Positions 29,397 through 40,317 of a DNA stretch of 64,000 nt are shown here, in pieces (position 1 is the first letter of the stretch; the number at the start of each line of letters is the position of its first letter). A model generated the notes under the pieces. It worked only from the letters and a program-made list of their open reading frames with translations. It did not search any database and had not been told where the DNA came from. The position numbers and the translations under genes are program-made. The DNA is from an uncultured Ectothiorhodospiraceae bacterium (GTDB taxonomy: Bacteria > Pseudomonadota > Gammaproteobacteria > Nitrococcales > Nitrococcaceae), in the NCBI GenBank assembly GCA_913057145.1, contig CAJXNJ010000003.1, positions 25,831 through 89,830 of the forward strand, in the 5' to 3' direction.

Positions 29397-29951
29397 ATGC
29401 GAATGAATTCTCTCGGGCCAATTGGCGCCAGTCTTGCCGCCGTGCTGCTCATGATCAGCTTTGGTGCGCAGGCCCAGTCGCAAGCCAGCGATCTTCAGGA
29501 AAAACAGGCTGAACTGCAGGTGCTGCAGCAGACTCTCTCTTCGCTGCGTGAAGAGGCCATGGCCGCCAATCCGGAGTTCGAGCAGCGTCAGCAGTCCTGG
29601 CAGGATGCGTTCATGTCGATGATTCGCGATGAAGGTGTGCAGCCGCGTCAGGCGATTCGTCGCCTGCAGGATATGGAGCGTGAGCTGCGTGGTGGTGAAC
29701 TGGCCGAAGAAGACCGCGCGGCGATGCGCGATGAGTACATGGCCCTGCGTCAGCGGCTGATGGATGCCCGCCGCGTAGCGCTTGAGGATGAGGAGCTCAG
29801 TCAGGCCCGCGAAGATATGCAACAGGATCTCATCACCGCGATGACGGCCATTAACGCGGAGGTTCCCGCAATGATCGATCGGTTTGAGACTCTGCGCAGT
29901 GACCTGATGAACAGTGGCCATGGCGGTGGATCGATGAATGGTGCGCAATAA
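29397..29951 (+). CDS. Predicted secreted coiled-coil protein of unknown function
   Basis: Signal peptide (LAAVLLMISFGAQAQ) followed by charged heptad-like helices. Confidence 0.7.
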   Translation: MRMNSLGPIGASLAAVLLMISFGAQAQSQASDLQEKQAELQVLQQTLSSLREEAMAANPEFEQRQQSWQDAFMSMIRDEGVQPRQAIRRLQDMERELRGGELAEEDRAAMRDEYMALRQRLMDARRVALEDEELSQAREDMQQDLITAMTAINAEVPAMIDRFETLRSDLMNSGHGGGSMNGAQ

Positions 29952-29975
29952 ATCGCTTGAAGGAGGGCGGCCGGC

Positions 29976-30371
29976 ATGGATCTGACTCTGGGCACGCCCT
30001 CGCTACTTTTCCCGGCCGTATCCCTGTTGCTGCTCGCTTACACCAATCGATTCCTGGCGCTTGCCTCGCTGATTCGTGATCTGCAGGCGCAATATACCTC
30101 CAGCCATCATCAGAATTTATTGGTGCAGATTGAGAATCTCCGTCGTCGTGTGCGATTGATTCAGTACATGCAGGCTGCGGGCGCTGGCAGCCTGCTGCTC
30201 TGTGTTGCCTGTATGTTTCTGATCTTCGGTGGGCTTGCTCAGCTCGCCGGTGTATTGTTCGGTGCCAGTCTGGTCCTGATGATGCTCTCGCTGGCTCTGT
30301 CCGTGTGGGAGATCTGGATTTCGGTGACGGCATTGAACATTCAGCTAGAGGATATGGAGTCGAATCGGTGA
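29976..30371 (+). CDS. DUF2721 family membrane protein
   Basis: 131 aa; LLLLAYTNRFLALASLIRDLQ and multi-TM pattern typical of DUF2721. Confidence 0.8.
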   Translation: MDLTLGTPSLLFPAVSLLLLAYTNRFLALASLIRDLQAQYTSSHHQNLLVQIENLRRRVRLIQYMQAAGAGSLLLCVACMFLIFGGLAQLAGVLFGASLVLMMLSLALSVWEIWISVTALNIQLEDMESNR

Positions 30372-31459
30372 ACACCTCCATCGGCATGCTGGTGCCGCGT
30401 GATGACCCCCGCCAGTCACTGCGGGTGCGAAGATTTCTTCTGGCCGCCACGGTTTACGGGCTGGCGATTGCCCTGATGGGCCTCTACGTTCGCCAGGGCC
30501 TGCTGGAATGGCATGAGTGGCAGTTTACGGCGCTGGTGATTCTCCTGATCAACGGTGGGCTTTATGCGCTGTTGCGCAGCGGGCGAAACGAGCGGTTTGC
30601 CGACCCGAGTCTCACCGGTATCCAGATGTTTCTGGTCTGCCTTGTTATGGGACTGACCATGTATCTGCTCGACGGGGGCCGAGGGGGCATGCTGCTGTTG
30701 TTCCTCGTGCTTTTGATGTTCGGAGTCCTGCGGCTCAATGCCCGACAGTTCACGGCCCTTGGCGGGTTTGCGCTGGTTTGTTACGGCACCGCCGTGGCAG
30801 CGGTCTGGCAGCAACGGCCCGAGGCCTTTAATGCCCAGGTAGAACTGCTGCATCTGGCTGCCCTGAGCACACTGGTGCCCTGTGGTGGATTTTTCGCAAG
30901 CCATATCAGCGGTCTGCGTCGGGCCCTGCGTGAGCGTCAGATTGAACTGCAGCGTGCGCGCGAGCAGGTGCATGACCTGCAGGTGCTCGATCCGTTGACC
31001 GGAATCAGTAACCGTAGCGCCATTATCGGATTTCTCACTCAGGAGGCGAGCCGCTCCGCGCGCTTGGATCAGCCTCTGGCTGTCATCCTGGTCGACCTGA
31101 TTCAGTTCAAGCGCGTCAACCGGGAACACGGGCATCGTGTGGGCGATGAGGTGCTGCGTGAGGTCGCACAGACCCTGCGCGGATGTGTGCGTGATATTGA
31201 CGGCATTGGTCGGTACGGCGGCGAGGAGTTCTTGATTGTCCTGCCCGACACACCGGCGCCCGCGGCAAGGGATATTGCAGCCCAGGCCATGGAGCGTCTG
31301 CGCGGGCATCGCTTTGCCAATATGCCCGGGCGCTTTCGCATCGACTGTGCCATGGGCGTAGGCATGGCGCAGTCGAGCGACGATGACATCTGGCGGGCGA
31401 TCGAGCGGGCGCGCAGCGACGCGGAGGGGGAGGACAGCGAGCAGGACGCGTCTGCATGA
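30368..31459 (+). CDS. GGDEF-domain diguanylate cyclase with N-terminal membrane domain
   Basis: GTG start overlaps previous stop; DPLTGISNRSAI ... RDIDGIGRYGGEEFLIVLP (GGEEF active site, RxxD I-site). Confidence 0.93.
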   Translation: MNTSIGMLVPRDDPRQSLRVRRFLLAATVYGLAIALMGLYVRQGLLEWHEWQFTALVILLINGGLYALLRSGRNERFADPSLTGIQMFLVCLVMGLTMYLLDGGRGGMLLLFLVLLMFGVLRLNARQFTALGGFALVCYGTAVAAVWQQRPEAFNAQVELLHLAALSTLVPCGGFFASHISGLRRALRERQIELQRAREQVHDLQVLDPLTGISNRSAIIGFLTQEASRSARLDQPLAVILVDLIQFKRVNREHGHRVGDEVLREVAQTLRGCVRDIDGIGRYGGEEFLIVLPDTPAPAARDIAAQAMERLRGHRFANMPGRFRIDCAMGVGMAQSSDDDIWRAIERARSDAEGEDSEQDASA

Positions 31460-32988
31460 TCGGTGCGGTGCGCAGGCGCCTGCGCGGCAAATCATCCGCC
31501 AACAGCCTCAGCGAAGTCGCTGCGGTTGATCTGGGCTCCAACAGTTTTCACATGATCATCGCAAGGCCCGAGCCGGACGGGCTGCGCATGGTCGATCGGC
31601 TGCAGGAATCGGTTCGACTGGCCGCCGGCTTGGATGCGGAAAAACGGCTCAGTGAGGACGCCCGAGAACGCGCACTGGCCTGCCTTGAGCGCTTCGGCCA
31701 GCGGGTACAGGGGTTGCCGGCCGGTGCTGTCAGGGCCGTTGGCACCAATACCCTGCGCCAGCTGCGCGACAGTCGTGATTTTCTGCAGCAGGCACAACTC
31801 GCCCTCGGGCATTCCATACAGATCGTCTCCGGTTACGAAGAAGCGCGGCTTATTTACCTGGGTGTCGCCCACAGCCTTGCCGATGATGATGACCGTCGCC
31901 TGGTCATGGATATCGGGGGCGGCAGTACAGAATTCATCATTGGTGAGCATTTCGACCCACAGCAGATGGAAAGCCTGCATATGGGTTGTGTCAGCACCAC
32001 CCGGGGGTTTTTTGCCGACGGGGATATTACTGAGCGGCGTTTGCGCAAGGCAGAAATCGCGGCGATGCGGGAGATCGAGCCGATTGCCGAGCGTTACCGG
32101 CGCTTTGGCTGGCAGCGGGTCATTGGCGCTTCCGGGACGATTCGGGCCATTGAGCGCTGTCTTCGCAACCATGGCTGGACACAGGGTGGCATTAATCCTG
32201 AAGGACTGGCGCAGCTGCGCTCGGCGCTCATCGATGCCGGCAGTATCGATGGGATCAATCTCGATGGCGTCAGCCCCGCGCGCGCCGAGGTCCTGCCCGG
32301 CGGCTTCGCTGTGCTTGCCGGGGCTTTCCGGCAGCTGGGTCTCGAGCAGATGGAAGTCTCCGAAGGCGCCTTACGCGAAGGCCTGCTCTATGACCTGCTC
32401 GGGCGGATTCGTGAGCAGGATGTGCGCGCGACGAGCGTACTGGCCATGGCGCGGCGTTACCATGTGGATGCTGATCAGGCGCAACGCGTGGCGTCTCTGG
32501 CCGAGAGTCTGAGGCAGTCTGTGGCCGAAACCTGGTCGCTGGATGAGAAGGTCTACGAGGACATGCTGGCCTGGGCGGCTCAGCTGCATGAAGTGGGTCT
32601 CGACATCTCCCACAGCCAGTATCACAAGCATGGTGAGTATATTCTTCGGCACAGCGACATGGCGGGTTTCTCCCGGGATGAGCAGCAGGCCCTCGCGATT
32701 CTGGTCCGCTTGCACCGGCGCAAGTTCTCCAAGGCGCTTTTCCGTGAGCTGCCTGAAGTCTGGCAGAAGCCGATCATGCGCCTTGCGGTTTTGTTGCGTC
32801 TGGCCATCGCGCTGCGGCGGGCGCGGACTGATGAGGCGTTGCCGCCGATCGAAGTTCGGGCCTCGGGCCGCAAAATCAGGCTGCAGTTTCCCGAGCAGGC
32901 GCTTGAGTCCTGGCCGTTGATTGATGCCGATCTGGAAGAGGAAGCCGGCTATTTACGGGCCGGCGGGATCACCCTTGAGCATGGCTGA
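31456..32988 (+). CDS. ppx: Exopolyphosphatase Ppx/GppA
   Basis: VDLGSNSFHMIIARPE; MDIGGGSTEFIIGEH; GASGTIRAIERCLR. Confidence 0.94.
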   Translation: MIGAVRRRLRGKSSANSLSEVAAVDLGSNSFHMIIARPEPDGLRMVDRLQESVRLAAGLDAEKRLSEDARERALACLERFGQRVQGLPAGAVRAVGTNTLRQLRDSRDFLQQAQLALGHSIQIVSGYEEARLIYLGVAHSLADDDDRRLVMDIGGGSTEFIIGEHFDPQQMESLHMGCVSTTRGFFADGDITERRLRKAEIAAMREIEPIAERYRRFGWQRVIGASGTIRAIERCLRNHGWTQGGINPEGLAQLRSALIDAGSIDGINLDGVSPARAEVLPGGFAVLAGAFRQLGLEQMEVSEGALREGLLYDLLGRIREQDVRATSVLAMARRYHVDADQAQRVASLAESLRQSVAETWSLDEKVYEDMLAWAAQLHEVGLDISHSQYHKHGEYILRHSDMAGFSRDEQQALAILVRLHRRKFSKALFRELPEVWQKPIMRLAVLLRLAIALRRARTDEALPPIEVRASGRKIRLQFPEQALESWPLIDADLEEEAGYLRAGGITLEHG

Positions 32989-32996
32989 TTGTTTGC

Positions 32997-35120
32997 TCAG
33001 CCGCCTTCGCCATAGCGCTGCATCATGGTGGTTTGGGCATTGACGGCGTTCTCGGCAGCATCGGGTCGGGCACGGGTGTAATGGCCCTCGGCATCGAGTA
33101 TCCAGGCCTGGGTGTTGTCGGCAAGATAGGTCTGAAGATCGCCCAGCACCCGTTCACGCAGTTCCTCATCAAGCAGCGGGAAACCGGTTTCCACGCGACG
33201 AAAGAAATTACGCTCCATCCAATCCGCTGAGCTCAGGAAAAGCTCCGGATGGCCGTCGTTGGCAAAATAAAAAACCCGGGTGTGTTCAAGAAACCGGCCG
33301 ATGATCGATCGCACGCGAATGTTCTCGCTGATCCCGGCAACACCGGGTCGCAGGCAGCACATGCCGCGGACAATGAGATCGATTTCGACACCGGCTCGGG
33401 AAGCGGCATAGAGGGCTCGGATGACCTTGCCTTCCACCAGCGAGTTGACCTTGACGATGATGCGCGCGGGACGGCCGGCCTCAGCGTGCGCGCGCTCCCG
33501 GTCGATGCGCTCGACCATCCCCTGGTGCAGGGTAAAGGGTGATTCGAGCAGGTGGGAGAGCTCAGAGACTTTACCGAGGCTGGTGAGCTGCAGAAATACC
33601 CGATGGACATCTTCACCGACATCAGGCCGCGCGGTGAGCAGGCCATAGTCGGTGTAGAGTCTTGCCGTGCGGGCATGGTAGTTGCCCGTCCCGAGGTGGA
33701 CATATTGCCTCAACCGCCGTCCCTCGCGGCGCACGATGAGCATCATCTTGGCATGGGTTTTATGCCCCACCACACCATAGACCACATGTGCGCCGGCTGC
33801 CTGCAGCCGGTTGGCAAGGCCGATGTTCGCGGCTTCATCAAAGCGGGCGCGCAGTTCAACGACGACCGTTACTTCCTTGCCTGCCTGCGCGGCGCTCACC
33901 AGATGATCCACCACCGCCGAATCCGGCCCTGTCCGATAGAGGGTCTGTTTGATGGCAAGGACGTCAGGGTCCTGCGCGGCCTGACGCAATAACTCGATAA
34001 CCGGTGCGAAAGACTCGAAGGGGTGATGCAGCAGCACATCCCGATGACGCATGACCTTAAAAAGATCACCGCCATGCCTGAGCTCCGGCGGCAGCCCCGG
34101 CGTGAATCCGGGGTACTTAAGATCCGGCCGGTCAACCAGGTCGCAGACAGCCAGCAAGCGATTCAGATTCACCGGGCCATTCACCTGGTAGAGCGCATCC
34201 GGCCCCAGCCCGAACTCCTCGAGCAGGAAGTCGGCCATGGGCGCCGGGCAGTTGGCTGCCACCTCGAGCCGTACCGCCTCTCCATAACGCCGGGAGGGCA
34301 GTTCGCCTTCCATCGCCCTGAGCAGATCGTCCACCTCTTCTTCGTCGACATAAAGGTCGGAGTTGCGAGTGACGCGGAACTGATAACAGCCCGTTGCGTT
34401 CATGCCCGGGAAGAGATCGGTGACATGGGCATGAATGATGGAGGAGAGAAAGACGAAATCGGCACTGCCGCTTCCCTCCAGCTCAGCGGGGACATGAATG
34501 ATGCGCGGCAGGGCACGCGGTGCCTGAACGACCGCCATGCCGCTGCTGCGGCCGAATGCGTCCTTGCCTTCCAGCGAGACGATGAAATTCAGGCTTTTAT
34601 TGAGGACCTGGGGGAACGGATGCGCCGGGTCCAGGCCGAGCGGGCTGAGGACCGGTAGCAGCTCCTCATTGAAAAACTCCCGAATCCAGGCTTTTTGCGC
34701 CGGTGACCATTCGCTGCGACGCAGAAAACGAATCCCGGCCTCGGCGAGTTCCGGGATAACCTCATCATTGAGGACCCGGTATTGCTCTTCGACCAGTTCG
34801 TGGACGCGCTGGCTTATCTCTCGGAGTAACTGCTGCGGCGTCCGGCTGTCAGGGCCACTTTGTGGTACGCCGAGTTCGCTTGCCTGATAGAGCCCGGCGA
34901 CCCGAATTTCGAAAAACTCATCCAGGTTGGAGCTTGCAATGCAGAGGAATTTCAGTCGCTCGAGCAGGGGGTTGCCGGTATCCGAGGCCTGAGCCAGTAC
35001 GCGCCGATTGAATTCCACCAGACTGAGCTGGCGGTTGAAATACCACTCCGGGTTGCGCAGGTCCTCGTCTTGCATCGGCTCGCTCTTTTGCTGGTGTGCT
35101 AGGCAGATTGTCTCGAACAT
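32997..35120 (-). CDS. ppk1: Polyphosphate kinase 1
   Basis: [64 protein letters not shown]; start may be internal Met at ~35075. Confidence 0.96.
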   Translation of the reverse strand: MFETICLAHQQKSEPMQDEDLRNPEWYFNRQLSLVEFNRRVLAQASDTGNPLLERLKFLCIASSNLDEFFEIRVAGLYQASELGVPQSGPDSRTPQQLLREISQRVHELVEEQYRVLNDEVIPELAEAGIRFLRRSEWSPAQKAWIREFFNEELLPVLSPLGLDPAHPFPQVLNKSLNFIVSLEGKDAFGRSSGMAVVQAPRALPRIIHVPAELEGSGSADFVFLSSIIHAHVTDLFPGMNATGCYQFRVTRNSDLYVDEEEVDDLLRAMEGELPSRRYGEAVRLEVAANCPAPMADFLLEEFGLGPDALYQVNGPVNLNRLLAVCDLVDRPDLKYPGFTPGLPPELRHGGDLFKVMRHRDVLLHHPFESFAPVIELLRQAAQDPDVLAIKQTLYRTGPDSAVVDHLVSAAQAGKEVTVVVELRARFDEAANIGLANRLQAAGAHVVYGVVGHKTHAKMMLIVRREGRRLRQYVHLGTGNYHARTARLYTDYGLLTARPDVGEDVHRVFLQLTSLGKVSELSHLLESPFTLHQGMVERIDRERAHAEAGRPARIIVKVNSLVEGKVIRALYAASRAGVEIDLIVRGMCCLRPGVAGISENIRVRSIIGRFLEHTRVFYFANDGHPELFLSSADWMERNFFRRVETGFPLLDEELRERVLGDLQTYLADNTQAWILDAEGHYTRARPDAAENAVNAQTTMMQRYGEGG

Positions 35121-35159
35121 AGGTTGCCAACAAAATATTGCAGCGGCATGACCAAACCC

Positions 35160-36560
35160 TCAGCTGACCCGGTTGTAACCATTCAGTGCCGCGACGCGAT
35201 AACCCTCGGCCATGGTCGGGTAGTTGAAGGTGGTGTTCATGAAATAGCGAAGCGTATTGCCCGGCGCCGGCTGCGCCATGATGGCCTGGCCGATGTGGAC
35301 GATCTCCGCGGCCTGGTCACCAAAGCAGTGAATGCCCAGCAACTCAAGTGTCTCGGCATGGAAGAGCAGCTTTAACATCCCGACGGTCTGGCCGGAGATC
35401 TGGGCGCGGGCAAGGTCCTTGAAAAACGCGTGGCCGACTTCATAAGGGACCTGTGCGGCCGTGAGCTCCTGTTCTGTCCGGCCGACCGAGCTGATCTCCG
35501 GGATCGTATAAATGCCTGTGGGTACGTCATGGGCCAGTCGGTAGTCACAATCGCCCTCCAGCATGTGTGTGGCGGCAAAGCGGCCCTGGTCATAAGCAGC
35601 ACTCGCGAGGCTCGGATACCCGATCACATCACCCACGGCATAGATATGTGGCTGGCTGGTCTGGAAGTCGGCATTCACTTCAATCTGGCCGCGGCCATTG
35701 GGCGGGATATCCAGTGCTTCAAGGCCCATCCCGTCGGTGTTGCCGGTGCGGCCGTTTGCCCAGAGCAGCAGATCACCCCGGATGCGTTTGCCGGATTTAA
35801 GGAACAGCGTGACGCTCTCATCGTCCGCTTCTATCCGCTCGTATTCCTCGCGGTGGCGGATCAGGACGCCATGTTCGCGCAGATGATAGGAGAGGGCATC
35901 GGAGATTTCGTCATCCAGAAAGGCAAGCATGCGATCGCGGGTGTTGATCAGGTCCACCTTGACGCCGAGTCCGCGGAAGATCGAGGCGTATTCGCTCCCG
36001 ATGACACCGGCGCCGTAGATGATGATGCTGCGCGGGGTATGGGAGAGGTTGAGAATCTGGTCGCTGTCACAAATGCGCGGATGGGTGAAGTCGACGTCCT
36101 CGGGCTGATAGGGCCGTGAGCCGGTGGCAATCAGGAACTGATCCGCTGAGAGGGTGCGTGTTTTGCCATCGGGCTGGGCGAGCTCGATGGTGTGCGCATC
36201 GGTGAATCTTGCCTTTCCGCGCAGGACCGGTACCTCGTTGCGCTGATAAAAGCGGCTGCGCAGGGAGACCTGTTGACCGATGACCTGGTTGGCATGATCG
36301 AGCAGTGTGGGAAAAGAGACATGACGCGGTTCGCCGGCCTCGCGAAACAAAGCCGAGCTGTTGTACTCCATCAGGCGCCGGACGTTATGTCTGAGGGCCT
36401 TGGAGGGAATGGTGCCCCAATGGGTGCAGCCGCCGCCTACCTCGCGGTGGCGTTCGATCATGACAACGTTTCGGCCGCCCTTGGCCAGTTTCATCGCCGC
36501 CCCTTCACCCCCCGGGCCGCTGCCGAGGACGATGGCATCGAATTGTCCTTTGCTCGTCAT
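35160..36560 (-). CDS. sthA: Si-specific NAD(P)+ transhydrogenase SthA
   Basis: [44 protein letters not shown]. Confidence 0.95.
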   Translation of the reverse strand: MTSKGQFDAIVLGSGPGGEGAAMKLAKGGRNVVMIERHREVGGGCTHWGTIPSKALRHNVRRLMEYNSSALFREAGEPRHVSFPTLLDHANQVIGQQVSLRSRFYQRNEVPVLRGKARFTDAHTIELAQPDGKTRTLSADQFLIATGSRPYQPEDVDFTHPRICDSDQILNLSHTPRSIIIYGAGVIGSEYASIFRGLGVKVDLINTRDRMLAFLDDEISDALSYHLREHGVLIRHREEYERIEADDESVTLFLKSGKRIRGDLLLWANGRTGNTDGMGLEALDIPPNGRGQIEVNADFQTSQPHIYAVGDVIGYPSLASAAYDQGRFAATHMLEGDCDYRLAHDVPTGIYTIPEISSVGRTEQELTAAQVPYEVGHAFFKDLARAQISGQTVGMLKLLFHAETLELLGIHCFGDQAAEIVHIGQAIMAQPAPGNTLRYFMNTTFNYPTMAEGYRVAALNGYNRVS

Positions 36561-36637
36561 CTTCTATCCGTGTTGCGGTCATTTGTGCGCCGCAATGATA
36601 CCAGTCTGGCCCGCCAGATCGATGCCAATAAAGCGGT

Positions 36638-36652
36638 TTTGGTCCGACCAAA
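36638..36652. promoter_or_regulatory. Palindromic operator-like site of FadR/GntR type upstream of glcB
   Basis: TTTGGTCCGACCAAA, fitting the TTGGT-N3-ACCAA pattern of PdhR/GlcC-type regulators. Confidence 0.5.
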
Positions 36653-36723
36653 GTCTTTTCATCGGCCGGTGGACTGGTTAATGTTGAGACTTTGAATTTC
36701 TACTTAAGGGGGAGGCAGGCGCA

Positions 36724-38889
36724 ATGAGCCAACGCGTGCAGGCAGCAGGATTACAGGTGGACAAGACCCTTCACGATCTCATCGTGAATGAGGCCATGGA
36801 CGGCACCGGGGTGAAAGCCGAAGATTTCTGGCAGGGACTCGCTGAGATCGTCCGTGATCTTGGGCCACGCAATCGCGCGTTATTGGCGCATCGTGACAGC
36901 CTCCAGGCCAGCATCGATCAGTGGCATCGGGATCATCCCGGCGAGCATGACACGCCTGCCTACAAGGCTTTTCTCGAGGAAATCGGTTACCTGCAGCCGG
37001 AGCCGGATGACTTCACTGTGACCACGGCCAACGTGGATCGTGAAATTGCCGAGGTGGCCGGCCCGCAGTTGGTGGTGCCGGTCAACAACGCGCGTTACGC
37101 CCTGAATGCCGCGAACGCGCGTTGGGGGAGCCTGTATGACGCGCTTTATGGCACGGACGTCATCGCCGAGGATGATGGCGCTGAGCGAGGCAGTGAGTTC
37201 AACCCCGAGCGCGCGCGGCGCGTTGTCGCCTGGGCGGCGGCTTTCCTCGATGCCAACTTCCCGTTGGCGGCCGGCCATCATGCCGATGTCACGGCCTATC
37301 GGGTTGTCCAGCAGGGCGGCGGTCATACCCTGGCCGTAACCCTTGGCAACGGGGGTGAGACCGGGCTTGCCAATCCCGAGCAGTTCGTCGGGTTCTCAGG
37401 GGGTGAGTCTCCTTCGGCAGTCCTGCTGCGCAATCATGGTTTGCATGCAGAAATCAGCATTGATGCCAATGACCCGATTGGCAAGAACCATCCGGCCGGT
37501 GTTCGTGACGTGGTGCTCGAATCGGCGGTCACAGCCATTCAGGATTGTGAAGATTCGGTCGCAGCCGTTGACGGCGAGGACAAGGCGCTCGTCTACCGTA
37601 ACTGGCTCGGGCTGATGCGTGGCGATCTCGAGGAAGTTTTCTACAAGCAGGGTAAAAAGGTCACCCGGCGCCTCAACCCCGATCGTGAATATACGGGTGC
37701 GGACGGTGAGCCGCTGACGCTGCCGGGCCGCAGTCTTCTGCTGGTCCGTAACGTCGGCCATCTGATGACAACCCCGGCGGTACTGGATGCTGAGGGCAAC
37801 GAGATTCCGGAGGGCATTCTCGATGCGCTCTGCACATCGCTTATCGCCATGCATGACCTAAAGCGTGAGGGCGGTAACAGCCGCACGGGCAGCGTTTATA
37901 TCGTCAAGCCGAAGATGCACGGCCCGGACGAGGTGGCGCTTACCGTTGAGCTTTTCGGCCGCGTCGAGCAGGTGCTTGGGCTGCCGGCCAACACGCTCAA
38001 GGTCGGCGTGATGGATGAAGAACGGCGGACCACGCTCAACCTGAAAGCCTGCATTCGTGAGGCCCGCGAGCGGCTGATCTTCATTAATACCGGCTTCCTC
38101 GATCGCACCGGTGATGAGATGCACACCAGCATGGAAGCCGGCGCGATGATCAGAAAGGGCGCGATGAAGCAATCGCGCTGGCTCAATGCCTATGAAGACT
38201 GGAACGTTGATACCGGGCTTGCCTGCGGCCTGCCGGGGCATGCCCAGATCGGCAAAGGCATGTGGGCCATGCCGGATCGCATGGCGGAAATGCTCGAGGC
38301 CAAGATCGGCCATCCCAGAGCGGGCGCCAATTGTGCCTGGGTGCCATCACCAACGGCCGCCACGCTGCATGCAACGCACTATCATCAAGTGGATGTCAGG
38401 GCCTGCCAGCAGGATCTGGCCGGCGCCAGGCGGGCGAGCATTGATGATCTGCTGACGATTCCGGTTGAGCCGAATCCGAATTGGAGCGAGGCCGAAATCA
38501 AGCAGGAGCTCGATAACAACTGCCAGGGCATTCTTGGCTACGTGGTGCGCTGGATTGATCAGGGCGTTGGCTGCTCCAAGGTGCCGGATATCAATGACGT
38601 CGGTCTGATGGAGGATCGCGCGACGTTGCGGATCTCCAGTCAGCACATCGCCAACTGGCTGCATCACGGCATTGTCAGTGAAGAGCAGGTCATGGAAGCG
38701 ATGAAGCGCATGGCCGCGGTGGTTGATCGTCAGAACGCCAACGACCCGACCTATTCGGCCATGGGCCCGAAATATGACGGCATTGCCTTTCAGGCCGCCT
38801 GTGATCTGGTGTTCAAGGGCCGCGAGCAGCCCAGTGGCTACACCGAGCCGCTGCTGCATGCGCACCGTTTGGCATTGAAAGCGCAATAG
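36724..38889 (+). CDS. glcB: Malate synthase G
   Basis: 721 aa; [49 protein letters not shown]. Confidence 0.98.
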   Translation: MSQRVQAAGLQVDKTLHDLIVNEAMDGTGVKAEDFWQGLAEIVRDLGPRNRALLAHRDSLQASIDQWHRDHPGEHDTPAYKAFLEEIGYLQPEPDDFTVTTANVDREIAEVAGPQLVVPVNNARYALNAANARWGSLYDALYGTDVIAEDDGAERGSEFNPERARRVVAWAAAFLDANFPLAAGHHADVTAYRVVQQGGGHTLAVTLGNGGETGLANPEQFVGFSGGESPSAVLLRNHGLHAEISIDANDPIGKNHPAGVRDVVLESAVTAIQDCEDSVAAVDGEDKALVYRNWLGLMRGDLEEVFYKQGKKVTRRLNPDREYTGADGEPLTLPGRSLLLVRNVGHLMTTPAVLDAEGNEIPEGILDALCTSLIAMHDLKREGGNSRTGSVYIVKPKMHGPDEVALTVELFGRVEQVLGLPANTLKVGVMDEERRTTLNLKACIREARERLIFINTGFLDRTGDEMHTSMEAGAMIRKGAMKQSRWLNAYEDWNVDTGLACGLPGHAQIGKGMWAMPDRMAEMLEAKIGHPRAGANCAWVPSPTAATLHATHYHQVDVRACQQDLAGARRASIDDLLTIPVEPNPNWSEAEIKQELDNNCQGILGYVVRWIDQGVGCSKVPDINDVGLMEDRATLRISSQHIANWLHHGIVSEEQVMEAMKRMAAVVDRQNANDPTYSAMGPKYDGIAFQAACDLVFKGREQPSGYTEPLLHAHRLALKAQ

Positions 38890-38960
38890 GGCTCAGGTGA
38901 ATATTTGGGTTGTTGGCGCAAAGGGTATTTGCGACAACGTCACAGATATGGTCTATTCTG

Positions 38961-38973
38961 TGGCCAGACCAAT
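38961..38973. promoter_or_regulatory. Second, weaker operator-like site upstream of the TRAP operon
   Basis: TGGCCAGACCAAT; reverse complement ATTGGTCTGGCCA, 8/10 to TTGGT-N3-ACCAA; also half of inverted repeat TGGTCT-N11-AGACCA (38949-38971). Confidence 0.35.
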
Positions 38974-39060
38974 TGCTGTGGGGGCTGCATTGGCCGCCGG
39001 GCAGTGAGTCTTGGAGAGGCGCCCGTCAGGGCGGTATTTCAGTAATGGAGGAGAGAGAAA

Positions 39061-40236
39061 ATGACCGATTCCAAAGTGGATAACGTCAAGCACGAGGCGA
39101 CCCAGCCGGATGGTTCTCGGCGTAAGTTTCTCAAGGGAAGCCTTGCTGCCGCTGCTGGTGGTGTCGCCGCGGGCAGCACGATTCTGGGTGCGCCGTACGT
39201 CAACGCGCAGTCACCCATCGTTCTGAAGATGCAGACCGCCTGGGGCGGCGGCAATATCTGGAATGACTTCGCCCGCGAGTACGTCGAGCGCGTGCACAGC
39301 ATGTCGGGTGGGCGTATTCAGATCGACCTGTTGCCTGCCGGCGCCGTGGTCAAGGCTTTCCAGGTGATGGATGCCGTCAGTGACGGAGTCCTCGATATCG
39401 GCCATGACGTGCCTGTGTACTGGTATGGCAAAAACAAGGCCGCTTCTCTGTTCGGCACCGGCCCGGTCTGGGGTGGCGATGCCAACAACATGCTGGCCTG
39501 GTGGTATGCCGGTGGCGGACGCGAGCTTTATCGCGAGCTGACCCAGGACATCATGGGTCTGAACGTCGTCGGTATGTTCGGCTTCCCGATGCCGTCCCAG
39601 CCCTTTGGTTGGTTCAAGGACGCCGACGTCACCACCGTGCAGGACATCCAGGGCCTGAAGTACCGGACGGTGGGCCTCGCTGCCGACCTGCTCCAGGAAA
39701 TGGGCATGGCTGTGGCGCAGCTGCCGGGCGGTGAGATCGTGCCGGCCATGGAGCGCGGCGTGATTGACGCCTTTGAGTTCAACAACCCGTCCTCCGATAG
39801 CGACTTCGGTGCGCAGGACGTGGCCAAGAACTACTACCTGGGTTCTTACCATCAGGCCAGTGAGTCCTTCGAGTGGCTGTTCAACCGCGACATGCTCGAG
39901 AGCATGGATGAAGATCTGCAGGCAATCCTCTTGCATGCTGTTGAGGCAACCTCCACCTCGAACACCGCTTCGGCGCTGGATCGCTACTCTGCTGATCTGC
40001 AGTCCCTGCAGACTGAGTCGGGTGTCACCGTGCATCGCACCTCGGATGCCATTCTGGCCGCTCAGCTCGAGGCGTGGAGCACGCTGATTCCGACGCTGGA
40101 AGAAGACAGCTTCATGCGTCGTGTCATGGAGAGCCAGAAGGAATGGGTCGAGCGGACCGTGTTCTATGAGCTCATGAACCAGCCGGATCTTCAGCTCGCC
40201 TACGAGCACTTCTTCCCCGGCCGGCTCAACATGTAA
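39061..40236 (+). CDS. TRAP transporter solute-binding protein (TakP/DctP family), Tat signal
   Basis: SRRKFLKGSLAAAAGGVAAG twin-arginine signal; LKMQTAWGGGNIWNDFAREYVERV. Confidence 0.93.
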   Translation: MTDSKVDNVKHEATQPDGSRRKFLKGSLAAAAGGVAAGSTILGAPYVNAQSPIVLKMQTAWGGGNIWNDFAREYVERVHSMSGGRIQIDLLPAGAVVKAFQVMDAVSDGVLDIGHDVPVYWYGKNKAASLFGTGPVWGGDANNMLAWWYAGGGRELYRELTQDIMGLNVVGMFGFPMPSQPFGWFKDADVTTVQDIQGLKYRTVGLAADLLQEMGMAVAQLPGGEIVPAMERGVIDAFEFNNPSSDSDFGAQDVAKNYYLGSYHQASESFEWLFNRDMLESMDEDLQAILLHAVEATSTSNTASALDRYSADLQSLQTESGVTVHRTSDAILAAQLEAWSTLIPTLEEDSFMRRVMESQKEWVERTVFYELMNQPDLQLAYEHFFPGRLNM

Positions 40237-40260
40237 GCGCGGCGATTCATCGACGAAGTT

Positions 40261-40292
40261 GCCCCGGTCTGCGGACCGGGGCAAATCTTTTT
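40261..40292 (+). terminator. Rho-independent terminator/attenuator between dctP- and dctQ-type genes
   Basis: Perfect 9-bp stem GCCCCGGTC-TGCG-GACCGGGGC followed by AAATCTTTTT. Confidence 0.75.
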
Positions 40293-40317
40293 CACCGCAC
40301 AATTTAAAGAGTGACCT

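Noticed and set aside
30416-31495. 359-aa minus-strand ORF over the GGDEF gene
   Set aside because: Shadow ORF of a clear diguanylate cyclase on the other strand; no recognisable domains.
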